DNA of 64,000 nucleotides from Ardenticatenaceae bacterium (GTDB lineage: Bacteria; Chloroflexota; Anaerolineae; Promineifilales; Promineifilaceae), in NCBI GenBank assembly GCA_020634455.1, contig JACKBQ010000002.1, positions 1,860,001-1,924,000 of the forward strand. Direction: 5' to 3'. Below the pieces are notes generated by a model that was not told the origin of the DNA, ran no database searches, and worked only from the letters and a program-made list of their open reading frames with translations. The position numbers and the translations under genes were made by a program. Positions 42,314 through 51,260 of the stretch are shown piece by piece. Each line of letters starts with the position of its first letter. Positions within the stretch are counted from its first letter, which is position 1.

Positions 42314-43087
42314 ATGCGAATCGCCATTTATTCGGACGTTCATGGCAATCTTACCGCGCTGCAAACGGTTTTGGCCGACATTAAAAAACAGGCCCCAGAC
42401 CTGATCGCTTTTGCCGGGGATTTATGCGTGATGGGAGCGCGGCCCAAAGCGTGCCTGGAGCTAGCGCGGGCGGAAACGGATATTTTTGTGTACGGCAACA
42501 CCGATGAAGCCATCCACACGCCGCCGCAAATGCCGGAGGATGTGACAGAGGGGCAAAGGCGACACTGGGAATCCTTTTTGGCAACGGCCGTTTGGACGCG
42601 TGAGCAGCTAGGCGCAGAAAACATGGCCTGGTTAGAACGTCTGCCGTTTAGCCACCGGATTGGGGTAACGGCCGTTTCCAGCGACGATCTGCTCATCACC
42701 CACGCCAATCCGCTCGACGTGAACCAGATGATTGTGCCCACAGATGCATTTCAGGAAGACGTTTTGGGTGAAGTGAAATGGCCGAATAGTGAGTGGGAGA
42801 TACGGCCGTTGCTGGAAACCACCACCGCTGGCATCATCGCCTTTGGCCACCTACACGTGCCCAACGTACGCCGCTGGGAAAACAAGATTCTGGCCAACAT
42901 CAGCTCCGTCAACCTGCCCAGCGACGGCGACAGCCGGGCCAAATACGGCCTGCTCACCTGGCACAAGGGAGAAGGCTGGACGGTTGAAAAGCGGTTGGTG
43001 GCTTACAATCTCCATCAAGAGCGAGAACTCATCTCCTTCATAAAACCGCCAAACTGGCAGTTGCTGCTGCAACGTATGCCTGGATAA
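42314..43087 (+). CDS. Metallophosphoesterase (YfcE/calcineurin-like)
   Basis: Protein of 257 residues. The dimetal motifs are visible: IAIYSDVHGNLTAL (D-x-H at 7-12), IAFAGDLCVMG (GD), VYGNTDEA (GNxD/E), LLITHAN, and FGHLHVP (GHxH). These define the calcineurin-like phosphoesterase fold; family members hydrolyse cyclic nucleotides or other phosphodiesters. GGGAG lies before the ATG. Three ACGGCCGT copies occur within 200 bases (near 42586, 42668 and 42803). The physiological substrate is unknown. Confidence 0.88.
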   Translation: MRIAIYSDVHGNLTALQTVLADIKKQAPDLIAFAGDLCVMGARPKACLELARAETDIFVYGNTDEAIHTPPQMPEDVTEGQRRHWESFLATAVWTREQLGAENMAWLERLPFSHRIGVTAVSSDDLLITHANPLDVNQMIVPTDAFQEDVLGEVKWPNSEWEIRPLLETTTAGIIAFGHLHVPNVRRWENKILANISSVNLPSDGDSRAKYGLLTWHKGEGWTVEKRLVAYNLHQERELISFIKPPNWQLLLQRMPG

Positions 43088-43140
43088 TATGTGTACCTTA
43101 CAAAAACCAATTTTTTTCAAACAGAAAGGAGCGTGGTGAG

Positions 43141-43707
43141 ATGAAAATACGAATCGCATTGCTTATCAGTTTGTTTGGTTTATTGGTAACGGGAAGCGTA
43201 TTCGCTGCGGGATATGCCTGGCGCGATCATGCTGCCCCTTACAACTTCTTGTTTGGCAACCATATCGACACCCATCAACAAAGTAAAGTTTTGCGCAATG
43301 GGCAACTGAACGGCTTTCTGTACATTGTTTACACAGGTGAAGAAATGGACGGCGTGCCAGCAGCCATGCACGGTGACTGCACCATGCAACCCGAAGCCTG
43401 CGCAGTCGGGTGGATGCTGCAAGGCGTCCCCGTACAGGCAACATTATTAGATAAACCAGAAGGAGATCATCCTCAATGGTGTATCAATAAGCAAGATATG
43501 CCCCGGCAAAGAGGATACTCTCACTTTCATTGGCTGGGTGCGCCAGAACATGCAGGCGATTTACAAATTGGCGAAGTGTACGATGGCTACTTACTTAAGC
43601 TGACGGCACGCGCTACTTTTTTCTTTGAACATCACGGTGGTTTCCTGGTCACGCCGGGTATCGACACCGAAACCCACGCCAACGTGGTGACCAATTGTGA
43701 AGGATAA
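43141..43707 (+). CDS. Secreted protein with conserved His/Cys residues, function unknown
   Basis: Protein of 188 residues with a cleavable signal peptide (IALLISLFGLLVTGSVFAAGYA). The mature part has four to five Cys residues (GDCTMQPEACAVGW, QWCINKQ, terminal TNCEG) and His-rich motifs: FGNHIDTHQQ, GYSHFHWLGAPEH and FFEHHGGFLVTPGID, which could bind a metal. AAAGGAG precedes the ATG. It lies between the phosphoesterase and methylase genes with no evident functional link. Family not recognised. No ACGGCCGT copy is present in the gene. Confidence 0.65.
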   Translation: MKIRIALLISLFGLLVTGSVFAAGYAWRDHAAPYNFLFGNHIDTHQQSKVLRNGQLNGFLYIVYTGEEMDGVPAAMHGDCTMQPEACAVGWMLQGVPVQATLLDKPEGDHPQWCINKQDMPRQRGYSHFHWLGAPEHAGDLQIGEVYDGYLLKLTARATFFFEHHGGFLVTPGIDTETHANVVTNCEG

Positions 43708-43718
43708 CACCTAGCTGG

Positions 43719-44519
43719 ATGAAGCCATTTCTTAAATGGGCAGGGAATAAATACAAAATCGTGGAGCGCATCAAAGCGCTGTTGCCGTCTGGGCAGCGAT
43801 TGGTGGAGCCGTTTGTTGGCTCTGGGGCATTGTTCCTCAACACGGAGTATCCCCGCTACCTGCTCACCGATGCCAATGCCGATCTGATCACCCTCTACCA
43901 GCATTTACAGGTGGAGGGTGAAACCTTTATTGAGTACTGCCGCCCGCTGTTCACCCCCGAAAACAATGACAAAGATCGGTACTACGCCCTGCGGGACGAG
44001 TTCAACAGCACCGACGATTCGCGGCGCAAGTCGGCCATCTTTTTGTACATGAACAAACACGGCTACAACGGGCTGTGCCGCTACAACATGCAGGGCGGGT
44101 TTAATGTGCCATTTGGTCGATATAAACGGCCGTACTTCCCCGAAAAAGAAATGCTGTACTTCCATCAAAAATCACAAAACGCGATTTTCCAACATGCCGA
44201 CTTTCGCGTTACGATGGAATCTTGTGCCATGGGGGACGTTGTTTACTGCGACCCTCCGTATGTACCACTTTCTAATACCGCTAATTTCACGAGCTATAGT
44301 TCAGGCGGCTTTGGCTGGGAAGAACAAAAAATGTTGGCAACTCTGGCTCAATCACTCTCAGCACGCGGAATTCCAGTCTTGGTATCCAATCATAATACCG
44401 ATTTCGTTCAGGATATTTATTCAGTTGCATCGATTACTGAATTTGATGTTCAAAGATATATCAGTTGCGACGGGGAAAATCGATCAAAAGCTGCAGAATT
44501 ATTGGCATTATTTTCCTAA
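43719..44519 (+). CDS. Dam-type DNA adenine methyltransferase
   Basis: N6-adenine methyltransferase of 266 residues, the usual size of the D12/Dam class. It begins PFLKWAGNKYKIVERI (motif X, SAM entry), has FVGSGALFLN (motif I, 27-36) and the catalytic DPPY near 184 (VVYCDPPYVPLSN). This class typically recognises GATC, but specificity is inferred. Composition shifts: the first half is GC-rich and carries an ACGGCCGT copy at 44127, while from about 44160 onward it becomes AT-rich like the nuclease gene after it. The pair could be a type II restriction-modification unit. Confidence 0.9.
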   Translation: MKPFLKWAGNKYKIVERIKALLPSGQRLVEPFVGSGALFLNTEYPRYLLTDANADLITLYQHLQVEGETFIEYCRPLFTPENNDKDRYYALRDEFNSTDDSRRKSAIFLYMNKHGYNGLCRYNMQGGFNVPFGRYKRPYFPEKEMLYFHQKSQNAIFQHADFRVTMESCAMGDVVYCDPPYVPLSNTANFTSYSSGGFGWEEQKMLATLAQSLSARGIPVLVSNHNTDFVQDIYSVASITEFDVQRYISCDGENRSKAAELLALFS

Positions 44520-44534
44520 TTTTTGGAGGAGTCA

Positions 44535-45029
44535 TTGGCAAAAAAACAAGGTGGTTTAGCAAATAGTTCAGGAAATACGCTTGAAAGAATGGTCATTGCA
44601 ACTTTCGAAAGTAAAGGCTTTGAGGTCGAAATGTATCGTAAATGGCTCAAGAAACCGGAGAAGTACGGCAAGGAATTACTTCTGCGCAATGTGCCTTACG
44701 AAACCATTTATGGCCATAATGGCAACACAGAATTTTTAATCATATCACAAGCCTACAATCTTGAAATTCGTATTGAATGCAAATGGCAGCAATCATCCGG
44801 CAGTGTCGATGAAAAATTTCCTTACCTCTATTTAAACTGCATTGAAAAAATGCCTGAACCCACAATTATCATCATCGTTGATGGTGGTGGTGCAAAACCC
44901 GGCGCGGTTGAATGGCTCAAATCGGCCGCGAATAGCAGTAGGTATTGGAAAGACGATAAACCCCAAAAAGAAATTCTTGTGATGGATCTTACAAGTTTCA
45001 TCAGTTGGGCAAACAATACTTTTCGCTAA
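44535..45029 (+). CDS. PD-(D/E)XK-type nuclease, probable type II restriction enzyme
   Basis: Protein of 164 residues. The core has NTEFLIISQAYNLEIRIECKWQQ, where E-x-K (IECKW) with a preceding acidic residue fits the PD-(D/E)XK nuclease motif, followed by a conserved-looking SGSVDEKFPYLYLNC helix. Start TTG 44535 is chosen because GGAGGA lies four bases upstream; an in-frame TTG at 44523 would overlap that site. The gene follows the methylase by 15 bases and is AT-rich with no ACGGCCGT, suggesting recent transfer. The cut site is presumably that of the methylase. Confidence 0.75.
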   Translation: MAKKQGGLANSSGNTLERMVIATFESKGFEVEMYRKWLKKPEKYGKELLLRNVPYETIYGHNGNTEFLIISQAYNLEIRIECKWQQSSGSVDEKFPYLYLNCIEKMPEPTIIIIVDGGGAKPGAVEWLKSAANSSRYWKDDKPQKEILVMDLTSFISWANNTFR

Positions 45030-45076
45030 AAACTTACTCCGATTGCAAAACCTGACAAGTTTGGTTTGAACACCTA

Positions 45077-45748
45077 CTACTCCAAATCCACAATGCCGCG
45101 CCGGAGGGCGGTGAGCACCGCCTGGGTGCGATCGTTGGCGTGGAGCTTCCCCAAAATCTGGCTGATATTATTTTTCACCGTACCGATGGCTAAAAAGAGC
45201 GCCTCGGCAATCTCCTGGTTGGTTTTGCCCTGAGCCATCAGGCGCAGAATGGAAAGCTCCCGCTCGCTGAGCTGCTCCAGCACCGGATCGTCTGGCTGCG
45301 TTTTGGTCGTATGTTGGTCCAGGCGGCTGAATTCAGCCAAAATTTTGCCCGCAATTTTGGGATCGAGGTGGTTGTTGCCTGCGTGGGTTTGGCGTACGGC
45401 CGTTACAATCTCATCCCCCGTCGCATCCTTCAGCAGATACCCACTGGCTCCCGCTCGCACCGCGTCAAAAACCCATTCGTCCGTGTCGAAAGTGGTCAGC
45501 ACGATGATTTTGGCTTGCGGCAGCGCCGCGCCAATGCGCCGCGTGGCATGAATACCGTTCAGCTTCGGCATCTGCAAATCCATCAGGATCACGTCTGGCT
45601 GGGTGGCGGTGGCCTGCGCCACGGCATCTTCGCCATCCACGGCCAGCCCCACCACCTCAATACCCTCGGCGTAGCGAAAAATGGTGTTCAGCCCCTTGCG
45701 CACCACCTCCTGGTCGTCGCAAATGAGCAGCGAAATTGTGTCTGTCAT
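45077..45748 (-). CDS. NarL/FixJ-family response regulator
   Basis: Regulator of 223 residues. Receiver domain with acidic pair in LLICDDQEVV and phosphoacceptor Asp57 (VILMDLQMPKLNG), Thr in VLTTFD and Lys in YLLKDA. The LuxR-type helix-turn-helix is at the C-terminus (LSERELSILRLMAQGKTNQE ... VKNNISQILGKL). The gene overlaps the kinase gene upstream by four bases, so the two form one system. Its targets are not evident. Confidence 0.92.
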   Translation of the reverse strand: MTDTISLLICDDQEVVRKGLNTIFRYAEGIEVVGLAVDGEDAVAQATATQPDVILMDLQMPKLNGIHATRRIGAALPQAKIIVLTTFDTDEWVFDAVRAGASGYLLKDATGDEIVTAVRQTHAGNNHLDPKIAGKILAEFSRLDQHTTKTQPDDPVLEQLSERELSILRLMAQGKTNQEIAEALFLAIGTVKNNISQILGKLHANDRTQAVLTALRRGIVDLE

Positions 45749-47004
45749 GATTGCCCCACTTTGCTGCGCAGCGTCAGGGTTGTACCCTGCCCCGGTGCGC
45801 TTTGCACTGCAAATTCAGCCTTGATGAGTTCCGCTCGTTCGCGCATGCCCATCAGACCAAAACGGCCGTTTCCCCACATCGCATCCACCGCAAAACCGAT
45901 GCCATCATCCTCTACCCGCAGCGTCAGCCAGCCATCGGCATGAGCCAGTTCCAGCAAAATCTGGCTGGCCTGGGCATGTTTTTCCGCATTTACCAACGCC
46001 TCCTCCACGATGCGGTACACCGCCTGAGCCACGTCCACCGGCAGCAGCGGCAGCTCATCCACCTGGCAGCGAATCGGCAAATTGGCGCGGTCTTCGATCG
46101 CCTGGGCGCGCTGGCGCACCGCCTCCGCCAGGCCCAGCTCCTCCAGCGGCGACGCCCGCAGCGCAGTGATGGCGCGTCGCGCTTCGCCCAATCCATCCCG
46201 AATTTGGCTTTGGGCCGTCAGCAATTCTTCTGCGGCGGCGTCCGGGTCATGCTTGAGCAGGGTGCTGATCGCCTGGAGGGTTACGGCCGTTGCCGACAAC
46301 GAATGGGCCAGGGTGTCATGCAGTTCCCGCGCCAGCCGGTTGCGCTCCCGGCTGATGGCCAGCTGCTCCATCATCGCCGCCTGTGCCGCCAGCTGCTGGT
46401 TGGCCGCCGCCAACGCCTCGTTGCTTTCGCGCTGCGCCGTTGCCAGCGTCACGGTGATGTAGGCCAGAATTAACGTTGTGCCCAGCAGCACAAAGCCGCG
46501 CACGGCGTAAAACCCCCACAGCAGCGCCTCGGCAGGCATCAGGAAGGGGGTGACGGTGTAGAGCAGCCCGGCCAGCCCCAAACTGAGCCAGAATCCGCGA
46601 CGGCCGTAATGCCAGCTCGCCAGCACCACCGGGACGGCCACAAACAGCTGCGTGAGGGCAAAAATTTCGTTCACCACGTGCACCGACCAGCCAATTTCTA
46701 CAAATCGAGGCGACAAAAACAGATCATCGAAGGGCACCCTGGAAGCGTAAATGAGGTCAATGTGGGGGGAGATGATGCCCCAGGCGAGGGCGGCTATCAG
46801 CCAACGGTTGCGGTTTTGTTTAGGCCAGGGGAGCAACAGCAAAAAGAGAAGTACGGCCGTTGCCAGCACCATCCACCAGCGATCCAACACGTAATCGTAG
46901 AGCAGCCAGTAGCCCAGGGCAATGCCCACCACCCCGCCCAAAAACTTGAGGGCGACGGCAACCATAAAGGTAGTGATAAGCAGGGGTGGCGGTTGGCGTT
47001 CCAT
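45745..47004 (-). CDS. NarX/DesK-type sensor histidine kinase
   Basis: Kinase of 419 residues. About six transmembrane helices occupy residues 10-200, without a large external domain, so it likely senses membrane state or a lipophilic signal. A short coiled coil (QQLAAQAAMMEQLAISRER) precedes the HisKA_3 motif NRLARELHDTLAHSLSATAV with the phospho-histidine, and the HATPase_c domain ends with VEDDGIGF and NGRFGLMGMRERAELI; the Asn-Gly-Arg there is encoded by ACGGCCGT. The start ATG 47004 (MERQPPP) fits a TATAAT six bases upstream; an open frame extends to 47052. It is coupled with the NarL-type regulator. Confidence 0.9.
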   Translation of the reverse strand: MERQPPPLLITTFMVAVALKFLGGVVGIALGYWLLYDYVLDRWWMVLATAVLLFLLLLPWPKQNRNRWLIAALAWGIISPHIDLIYASRVPFDDLFLSPRFVEIGWSVHVVNEIFALTQLFVAVPVVLASWHYGRRGFWLSLGLAGLLYTVTPFLMPAEALLWGFYAVRGFVLLGTTLILAYITVTLATAQRESNEALAAANQQLAAQAAMMEQLAISRERNRLARELHDTLAHSLSATAVTLQAISTLLKHDPDAAAEELLTAQSQIRDGLGEARRAITALRASPLEELGLAEAVRQRAQAIEDRANLPIRCQVDELPLLPVDVAQAVYRIVEEALVNAEKHAQASQILLELAHADGWLTLRVEDDGIGFAVDAMWGNGRFGLMGMRERAELIKAEFAVQSAPGQGTTLTLRSKVGQS

Positions 47005-47010
47005 GCCAAA

Positions 47011-47016
47011 ATTATA
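47011..47016 (-). promoter_or_regulatory. -10 element (TATAAT) for the leaderless kinase gene
   Basis: On the minus strand TATAAT, TTTGGC and ATG 47004 follow each other directly. No ribosome binding site. Confidence 0.5.
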
Positions 47017-47048
47017 CAACGACCCGCCCCAAACCCACGCGGCGATCT

Positions 47049-47504
47049 TCATGCGGGCTCAGTTTGGATGGAAACGGCCGTTTTCTTCTGATCAGCCCGC
47101 ACGCCATTGAGGAAAAAGTTACCACAATACCAGCCAACTGCACCGCCAACGCCCACCCAGACGATGGGCGAAAGCAAACTGTAAAATTCATGCGGCACCA
47201 ACGAAATCAACAGCCCAGCGATTGTCCAGGTGAAGAACCAGATGGAAACCGCCAACTCATCCAAATGTGTCCAGGCAATCAGCACACCGAGCACTGTCCC
47301 TACAAGGGCTCCACAAAAAGCGCCAGCAAAAAGCCCCACAAACCCGTAAATCATCATCTGCCAAAACCAATCCGATTCGGTGAGGAGACGGCCGTTCAGC
47401 AGCGCCTCCGCAAAAATGGACAGTGCCAATCCGCTGGCACCGCCCACACTCCCAGCCAACAAACCAGTTAGCTTGCCCCACCAGAAGCTGCGCTTAAGCG
47501 ACAT
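47049..47504 (-). CDS. Membrane protein with four helices, function unknown
   Basis: Protein of 151 residues with about four transmembrane segments (GLLAGSVGGASGLALSIFAE, MIYGFVGLFAGAFCGALVG, FFTWTIAGLLISLVPH, WVGVGGAVGWYCGNFFLNG). Glycine-rich GxxxG patterns suggest tight helix packing. No family recognised. It follows another membrane protein gene by two bases, and its stop lies just upstream of the kinase promoter, so these two genes form their own operon. Two ACGGCCGT copies are present. Confidence 0.55.
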   Translation of the reverse strand: MSLKRSFWWGKLTGLLAGSVGGASGLALSIFAEALLNGRLLTESDWFWQMMIYGFVGLFAGAFCGALVGTVLGVLIAWTHLDELAVSIWFFTWTIAGLLISLVPHEFYSLLSPIVWVGVGGAVGWYCGNFFLNGVRADQKKTAVSIQTEPA

Positions 47505-47506
47505 AG

Positions 47507-47917
47507 TTAGGCTCCTTGTGTAGATCGCTTTGCCTCGGTTACGGCCTCGGTTGGTCCAGAATCTGTCTGCTTGCGCTTGTTTTTGCCGCGCATTTTGGCA
47601 AAGTTGAAAATGTTGAAGAAGTGCATCGCACCCAGCACTAGCAGCACCACGCCAATTTTGATGCTGATGTACTCAATCGCGTCCACCGTTGTCGTCGGCT
47701 TGGCTCCGTAGCTCAGGTACATGGACACAAAACCGATGTTCACCAGATAAAAACCAACCAGCAGCAGATGGTTTACCGCGTCGGCCATCGTTTCGTTGCC
47801 GCCAAACGCATCAATGACAAAAATACGGCCGTTGCGAAACAACGTTTGTGCCACCCAGACGGTAATCCCCAGGCTCAGGGCAATGTAAACAAGGTAGGTA
47901 ATCGTGACAATATTCAT
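47507..47917 (-). CDS. Membrane protein, function unknown
   Basis: Protein of 136 residues with three hydrophobic helices (VTITYLVYIALSLGITVWVA, VNHLLLVGFYLVNIGFVSMYL, IKIGVVLLVLGAMHFFNIF) and a basic cytoplasmic tail (KMRGKNKRKQ). TTTGGAGG before ATG 47917 sets the start; a longer frame reaches 47947. The first loop holds QTLFRNGRIFVIDAFGGNE, whose Asn-Gly-Arg is encoded by ACGGCCGT. It resembles no family that can be named by eye. Confidence 0.6.
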   Translation of the reverse strand: MNIVTITYLVYIALSLGITVWVAQTLFRNGRIFVIDAFGGNETMADAVNHLLLVGFYLVNIGFVSMYLSYGAKPTTTVDAIEYISIKIGVVLLVLGAMHFFNIFNFAKMRGKNKRKQTDSGPTEAVTEAKRSTQGA

Positions 47918-48036
47918 AAACGCCTCCAAATTTTGATTATTCAGCAAGTTACCTACAGGATGCCAAAGTTAAGGTATGATTCGTAGTGTCCTGGGTCACG
48001 CAGGCAGGTGACGCAGGTCATTGTGAGGAGAAGGTT

Positions 48037-48651
48037 ATGACACAACATCCAGACGCCATGAAGTGGAACGGCCGTTACCAAACCGACGGCCATTATCGCC
48101 AACAAGGCCGCGCCAGCCAGCTGCTACAACAGTTTGCCCACCTGCTGCCCAAAGATGGCGTCGTGCTGGATGCGGCAGCGGGCGTGGGGGTGAACGCGCT
48201 GTTTGTGGCTCAGTTGGGGATTCACGTGGTGGCGCTGGATATTTCTGAGGTGGGGCTGCGGCTGCTAATGCAAAAGGCCAAAGAACTGGGCGTTGGGGTG
48301 GAAACGGCCGTTTTCGACCTCACCACCCCTCATTTCCCCCAAAACTGTGTGGACGCCATCCTCAACTTCCGCTTTTTGGAGCGAGCGGCCTTCCCCGCCT
48401 ACCGGCAGGCGCTGCGCCCCGGCGGACTGCTCTTCTTCGAGACGTTTGTCCACACCGACTCCGGCGACGTACCCAGCTACTTTTTGGCACCCGGCGAGCT
48501 ACACCACGCCTTTGCTGATTTTGAGATTGTGCATTCGGTGGAAACGGCCGTGCGCGGCCATCGCTCTGGCAACATGCGCCCTGTCGCCCAACTCATCGCC
48601 AGAAAGCCAGGAGATTGGAGACTAGAGACTGGAGACTGCACTAATCTCTAA
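48037..48651 (+). CDS. Class I SAM-dependent methyltransferase
   Basis: Protein of 204 residues. The SAM-binding motif I is VLDAAAGVGVNALFVAQLG and motif II VVALDISEVGL; FDLTTPHFPQNCVDAILNFRFLERAAF and LRPGGLLFFETF are the post-motif strands. The layout matches small tellurite-resistance/UbiE-like methyltransferases. GAGGAGAAGG lies before ATG 48037, so the longer frame from 47986 is not used. The last dozen residues (DWRLETGDCTNL) are encoded by an inverted-repeat element that also provides the stop codon, so the original C-terminus may have been replaced. The substrate is unknown. Confidence 0.83.
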   Translation: MTQHPDAMKWNGRYQTDGHYRQQGRASQLLQQFAHLLPKDGVVLDAAAGVGVNALFVAQLGIHVVALDISEVGLRLLMQKAKELGVGVETAVFDLTTPHFPQNCVDAILNFRFLERAAFPAYRQALRPGGLLFFETFVHTDSGDVPSYFLAPGELHHAFADFEIVHSVETAVRGHRSGNMRPVAQLIARKPGDWRLETGDCTNL

Positions 48652-48671
48652 TCTCCAGTCTCCAATCTCCC
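48607..48671. repeat. GGAGATTGGAGACT inverted repeat overlapping a gene end
   Basis: GGAGATTGGAGACT at about 48610 pairs with AGTCTCCAATCTCC ending near 48669; inner repeats of the GGAGACT unit thicken the stem. The left arm codes for the end of the methyltransferase. Related units occur at 56634-56654. Confidence 0.7.
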
Positions 48672-48676
48672 CTGCC

Positions 48677-49333
48677 CTAAATCAAGCCCATCTCTTTGGC
48701 TTTGAGGGCGGCCTGGGTGCGGTCGCGGACTGCCAGTTTGCCCAGGATGTTGGTGACGTGGTTTTTCACCGTCCCTTCGGTGATAAAAAGCTGGTTGGCG
48801 ATTTCCCGATTGCTGGCTCCAGTAGCCAGCACCCCCAAAATTTCCAGCTCCCGGTCTGAGAGAGGTTCAACGAGGTCTTGCTGCGGAACGGCCGTTTTCC
48901 CAGGCCCACTCATCCGCGAAAACTCAGCCACCACTTTGGCCGCCACCGACGGCTGCAAAAACGATTCCCCCCGCGCCGCCGCCCGAATCGCCTCCACCAG
49001 CTTGGCCGAGGGCACGTCCTTCAACAAATAACCCACCGCCCCAGCCCGCAGGCCATCAAAAATGTAGTCGTCATCGTCAAAGGTAGTGAGCACAATAACC
49101 CGACTGTTGGGGGACGATTCGCTAATCTGGCGGGTTGCGGCGACGCCGTTGAGCACCGGCATTCGCAAATCCATCAGCACCACGTCCGGGGCAAGTTTGC
49201 CCACTGCATCAATTGCTTCCTGACCGTTGCTGGCTTCGCCCACTACCTGCAAATCGTCATGCACAGAGAGCAGGGTGTGCAGCCCCTCGCGGAACAGTGC
49301 CTGATCATCAACAAGCAAAATTCGAATTGACAT
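48677..49333 (-). CDS. NarL/FixJ-family response regulator
   Basis: Regulator of 218 residues. Receiver with acidic pair in LLVDDQALF, Asp55 (VVLMDLRMPVLNG), Thr in VLTTFDDDDY and Lys in YLLKDVPS; LuxR-type helix-turn-helix at the C-terminus (LSDRELEILGVLATGASNRE ... VKNHVTNILGKL). GGGAGG precedes the ATG. It is related to the regulator at 45077. The kinase gene 67 bases upstream is of the HisKA (EnvZ-like) class, an unusual partner for a NarL-type regulator, so the pairing is likely but not certain. Confidence 0.92.
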   Translation of the reverse strand: MSIRILLVDDQALFREGLHTLLSVHDDLQVVGEASNGQEAIDAVGKLAPDVVLMDLRMPVLNGVAATRQISESSPNSRVIVLTTFDDDDYIFDGLRAGAVGYLLKDVPSAKLVEAIRAAARGESFLQPSVAAKVVAEFSRMSGPGKTAVPQQDLVEPLSDRELEILGVLATGASNREIANQLFITEGTVKNHVTNILGKLAVRDRTQAALKAKEMGLI

Positions 49334-49400
49334 CTATCCTCCCTACTTTTCTTTTGCCAATTGCGGCGCTTCCTTCATGACGAAAATACCCCAATCCGCA

Positions 49401-51260
49401 TTATGCGTCTACCTGGAGCATCGTTACAGGGAACCAGAGGGTAAATGTGTTGCCTTCCTGAGCATGGCTTTGCACCGTCACACGGCCGTTATGCAATTCC
49501 ATAATTTTCCAGACCAAACTCAGCCCCACTCCCAAACCGGGCGTATTCCCCTGGGAAACGGCCGTTCCCCGATAAAACCGCTCAAAAATCTTTTCCTGCT
49601 CAACCAAAGAAAGACCCTGGCCACTGTTTACCACAGAAAGGGTCACCCACTGCTGCTCATCATGGTCAACAGCATCAATTTGAATAGAAATTTTCCCGCC
49701 TTCATCCGAATAAGCAACCGCATTTTTAAGGAGCTCTTTGATAACCTTCTGCACCAAACTGCGCTGCCCATAAATCCGTGGCAGCGGCTCTTCTGGTTGG
49801 GCAACCCGCACCTGAAGCTGGCGCGTTTCGATCGTAGACGCCATCTCACCCAGCGCCGAGGCAATAAAGACGTCCAGCGGCAGCTCCTGTTCATAAGCCA
49901 TCCCTTGAATGCTGTCCAAACTGGCCAGTTCCACCACACCCTGGGCCAATGTTTCCAGGCGCTCCGTCTGAATCTTGAGAATATCTTGATATTGCCGCCC
50001 TTTTTCTGCAATCGGCATTTGCTCCAACAACATCAAGTACAGTTTAAGATTGGTAATGGGCGTACGCAGTTCATGGGAAATGCTAGCAATAAACTGATCG
50101 CGGGAAGTTTGCACCGTCTGGAGAATTCGCTCCACTTTTTCTTTTTCTGCCTGGATTTCGGCCGTACGCGCTTGCACCATAGATTCCAGTTGGCTGTTCA
50201 AAATTCGCAGCGAATCTTCAGCCATTTTTTGCTCAGTAATGTCATGAAGCACAATTAAACGGCCGCTTGGCCGCCGTCGCCAATCCGATAAAAATGAAAG
50301 CTGCACATCATAAATGTGCGGCACAAAATCATCTGTCGAAAGGTTCACCTCCCAACGGCGTTCCCCCACAACTGCTAAACAGGCTCGCAGTGGATGTTTT
50401 TCTGCCAAAACCGTCTGGATTTTTACACCAAGCAGGTGTTCCCTCTTCCGGCGCAAAATCGAACTCGCCGCTGCGTTTAAATCCACCAACCGATCGTTGA
50501 TGTCTAAAACGATCCAGGCATCCTCCGTCATTTCCACTAATTTGCTACGCGCAACTGGCATTAAATCCAGCAGACGGTAACGATACAGGCCTACCGCAAT
50601 CACCATCCCCGACAAAGTAAATGTAACTGGCGCAATATCTATACTGCCCACCCTACGCAAAAATAATACATAAACAATATCTCCTAGCCAGGGAATCAAT
50701 ATACCTACCAGAAAATAGCCAATCTGCCGACGATAAAAAGTTGTAGTGGTGATATAAGTGCGGATAAGCAAAACGAAGGTTGCAGCGATAAGCATGTAGC
50801 CATAAACAATATTAAGCCAATAGCCAATTCCGGGGGTTGAAATAAATTGTGAATGCCCGTTTATTTCCTCTACAGTTGCAGAAGTGTAAAATAAACCATG
50901 CCATAAATTCGTCCACACGAGCAGCAAAACAATAAGCGGCACCACAAAAAGCAATGCCACTGAACGCCGGGAAACCCATTGATTTTGTTCGGTATACACC
51001 AGGGTAAAAAGCAACAAGGTCACTGGGATTGAAACGATGCCAACATACTCTAACTTTACCCAAAACCAGATCCAATCAAGCGTTGAGCTTAATAATTCAA
51101 AGCTATACGTGATGGCATACAGCGCTACAAACAGCGACATGAGAGCAAACAAGCTGCTTCCGGGGGAAGATTGGCGGTAGGTAAACAGAGCCAAACTACC
51201 AACGACCATCGCTGAAAGAAAGAGTGACAGCACAAATGGATGGATATTTTGGCTAATCAT
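49401..51260 (-). CDS. Sensor histidine kinase with N-terminal 7TM and PAS domains
   Basis: Kinase of 619 residues from ATG 51260. Residues 1-230 contain about seven transmembrane helices of the histidine-kinase N-terminal 7TM type. A PAS domain follows (about 240-350, VEMTEDAWIVLDINDRLVDL), then a coiled coil, HisKA with ASISHELRTPITNLKLYL, and HATPase_c with N box ELLKNAVAYSDEGG and G box TPGLGVGLSLVWKIME. An upstream GTG (51320) is possible, but a TATACT at 51322-51327 would start transcription beyond it. Octamer copies cluster only in the last 200 bases; the remaining 1.7 kb has none, an unusually long gap. Confidence 0.88.
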   Translation of the reverse strand: MISQNIHPFVLSLFLSAMVVGSLALFTYRQSSPGSSLFALMSLFVALYAITYSFELLSSTLDWIWFWVKLEYVGIVSIPVTLLLFTLVYTEQNQWVSRRSVALLFVVPLIVLLLVWTNLWHGLFYTSATVEEINGHSQFISTPGIGYWLNIVYGYMLIAATFVLLIRTYITTTTFYRRQIGYFLVGILIPWLGDIVYVLFLRRVGSIDIAPVTFTLSGMVIAVGLYRYRLLDLMPVARSKLVEMTEDAWIVLDINDRLVDLNAAASSILRRKREHLLGVKIQTVLAEKHPLRACLAVVGERRWEVNLSTDDFVPHIYDVQLSFLSDWRRRPSGRLIVLHDITEQKMAEDSLRILNSQLESMVQARTAEIQAEKEKVERILQTVQTSRDQFIASISHELRTPITNLKLYLMLLEQMPIAEKGRQYQDILKIQTERLETLAQGVVELASLDSIQGMAYEQELPLDVFIASALGEMASTIETRQLQVRVAQPEEPLPRIYGQRSLVQKVIKELLKNAVAYSDEGGKISIQIDAVDHDEQQWVTLSVVNSGQGLSLVEQEKIFERFYRGTAVSQGNTPGLGVGLSLVWKIMELHNGRVTVQSHAQEGNTFTLWFPVTMLQVDA

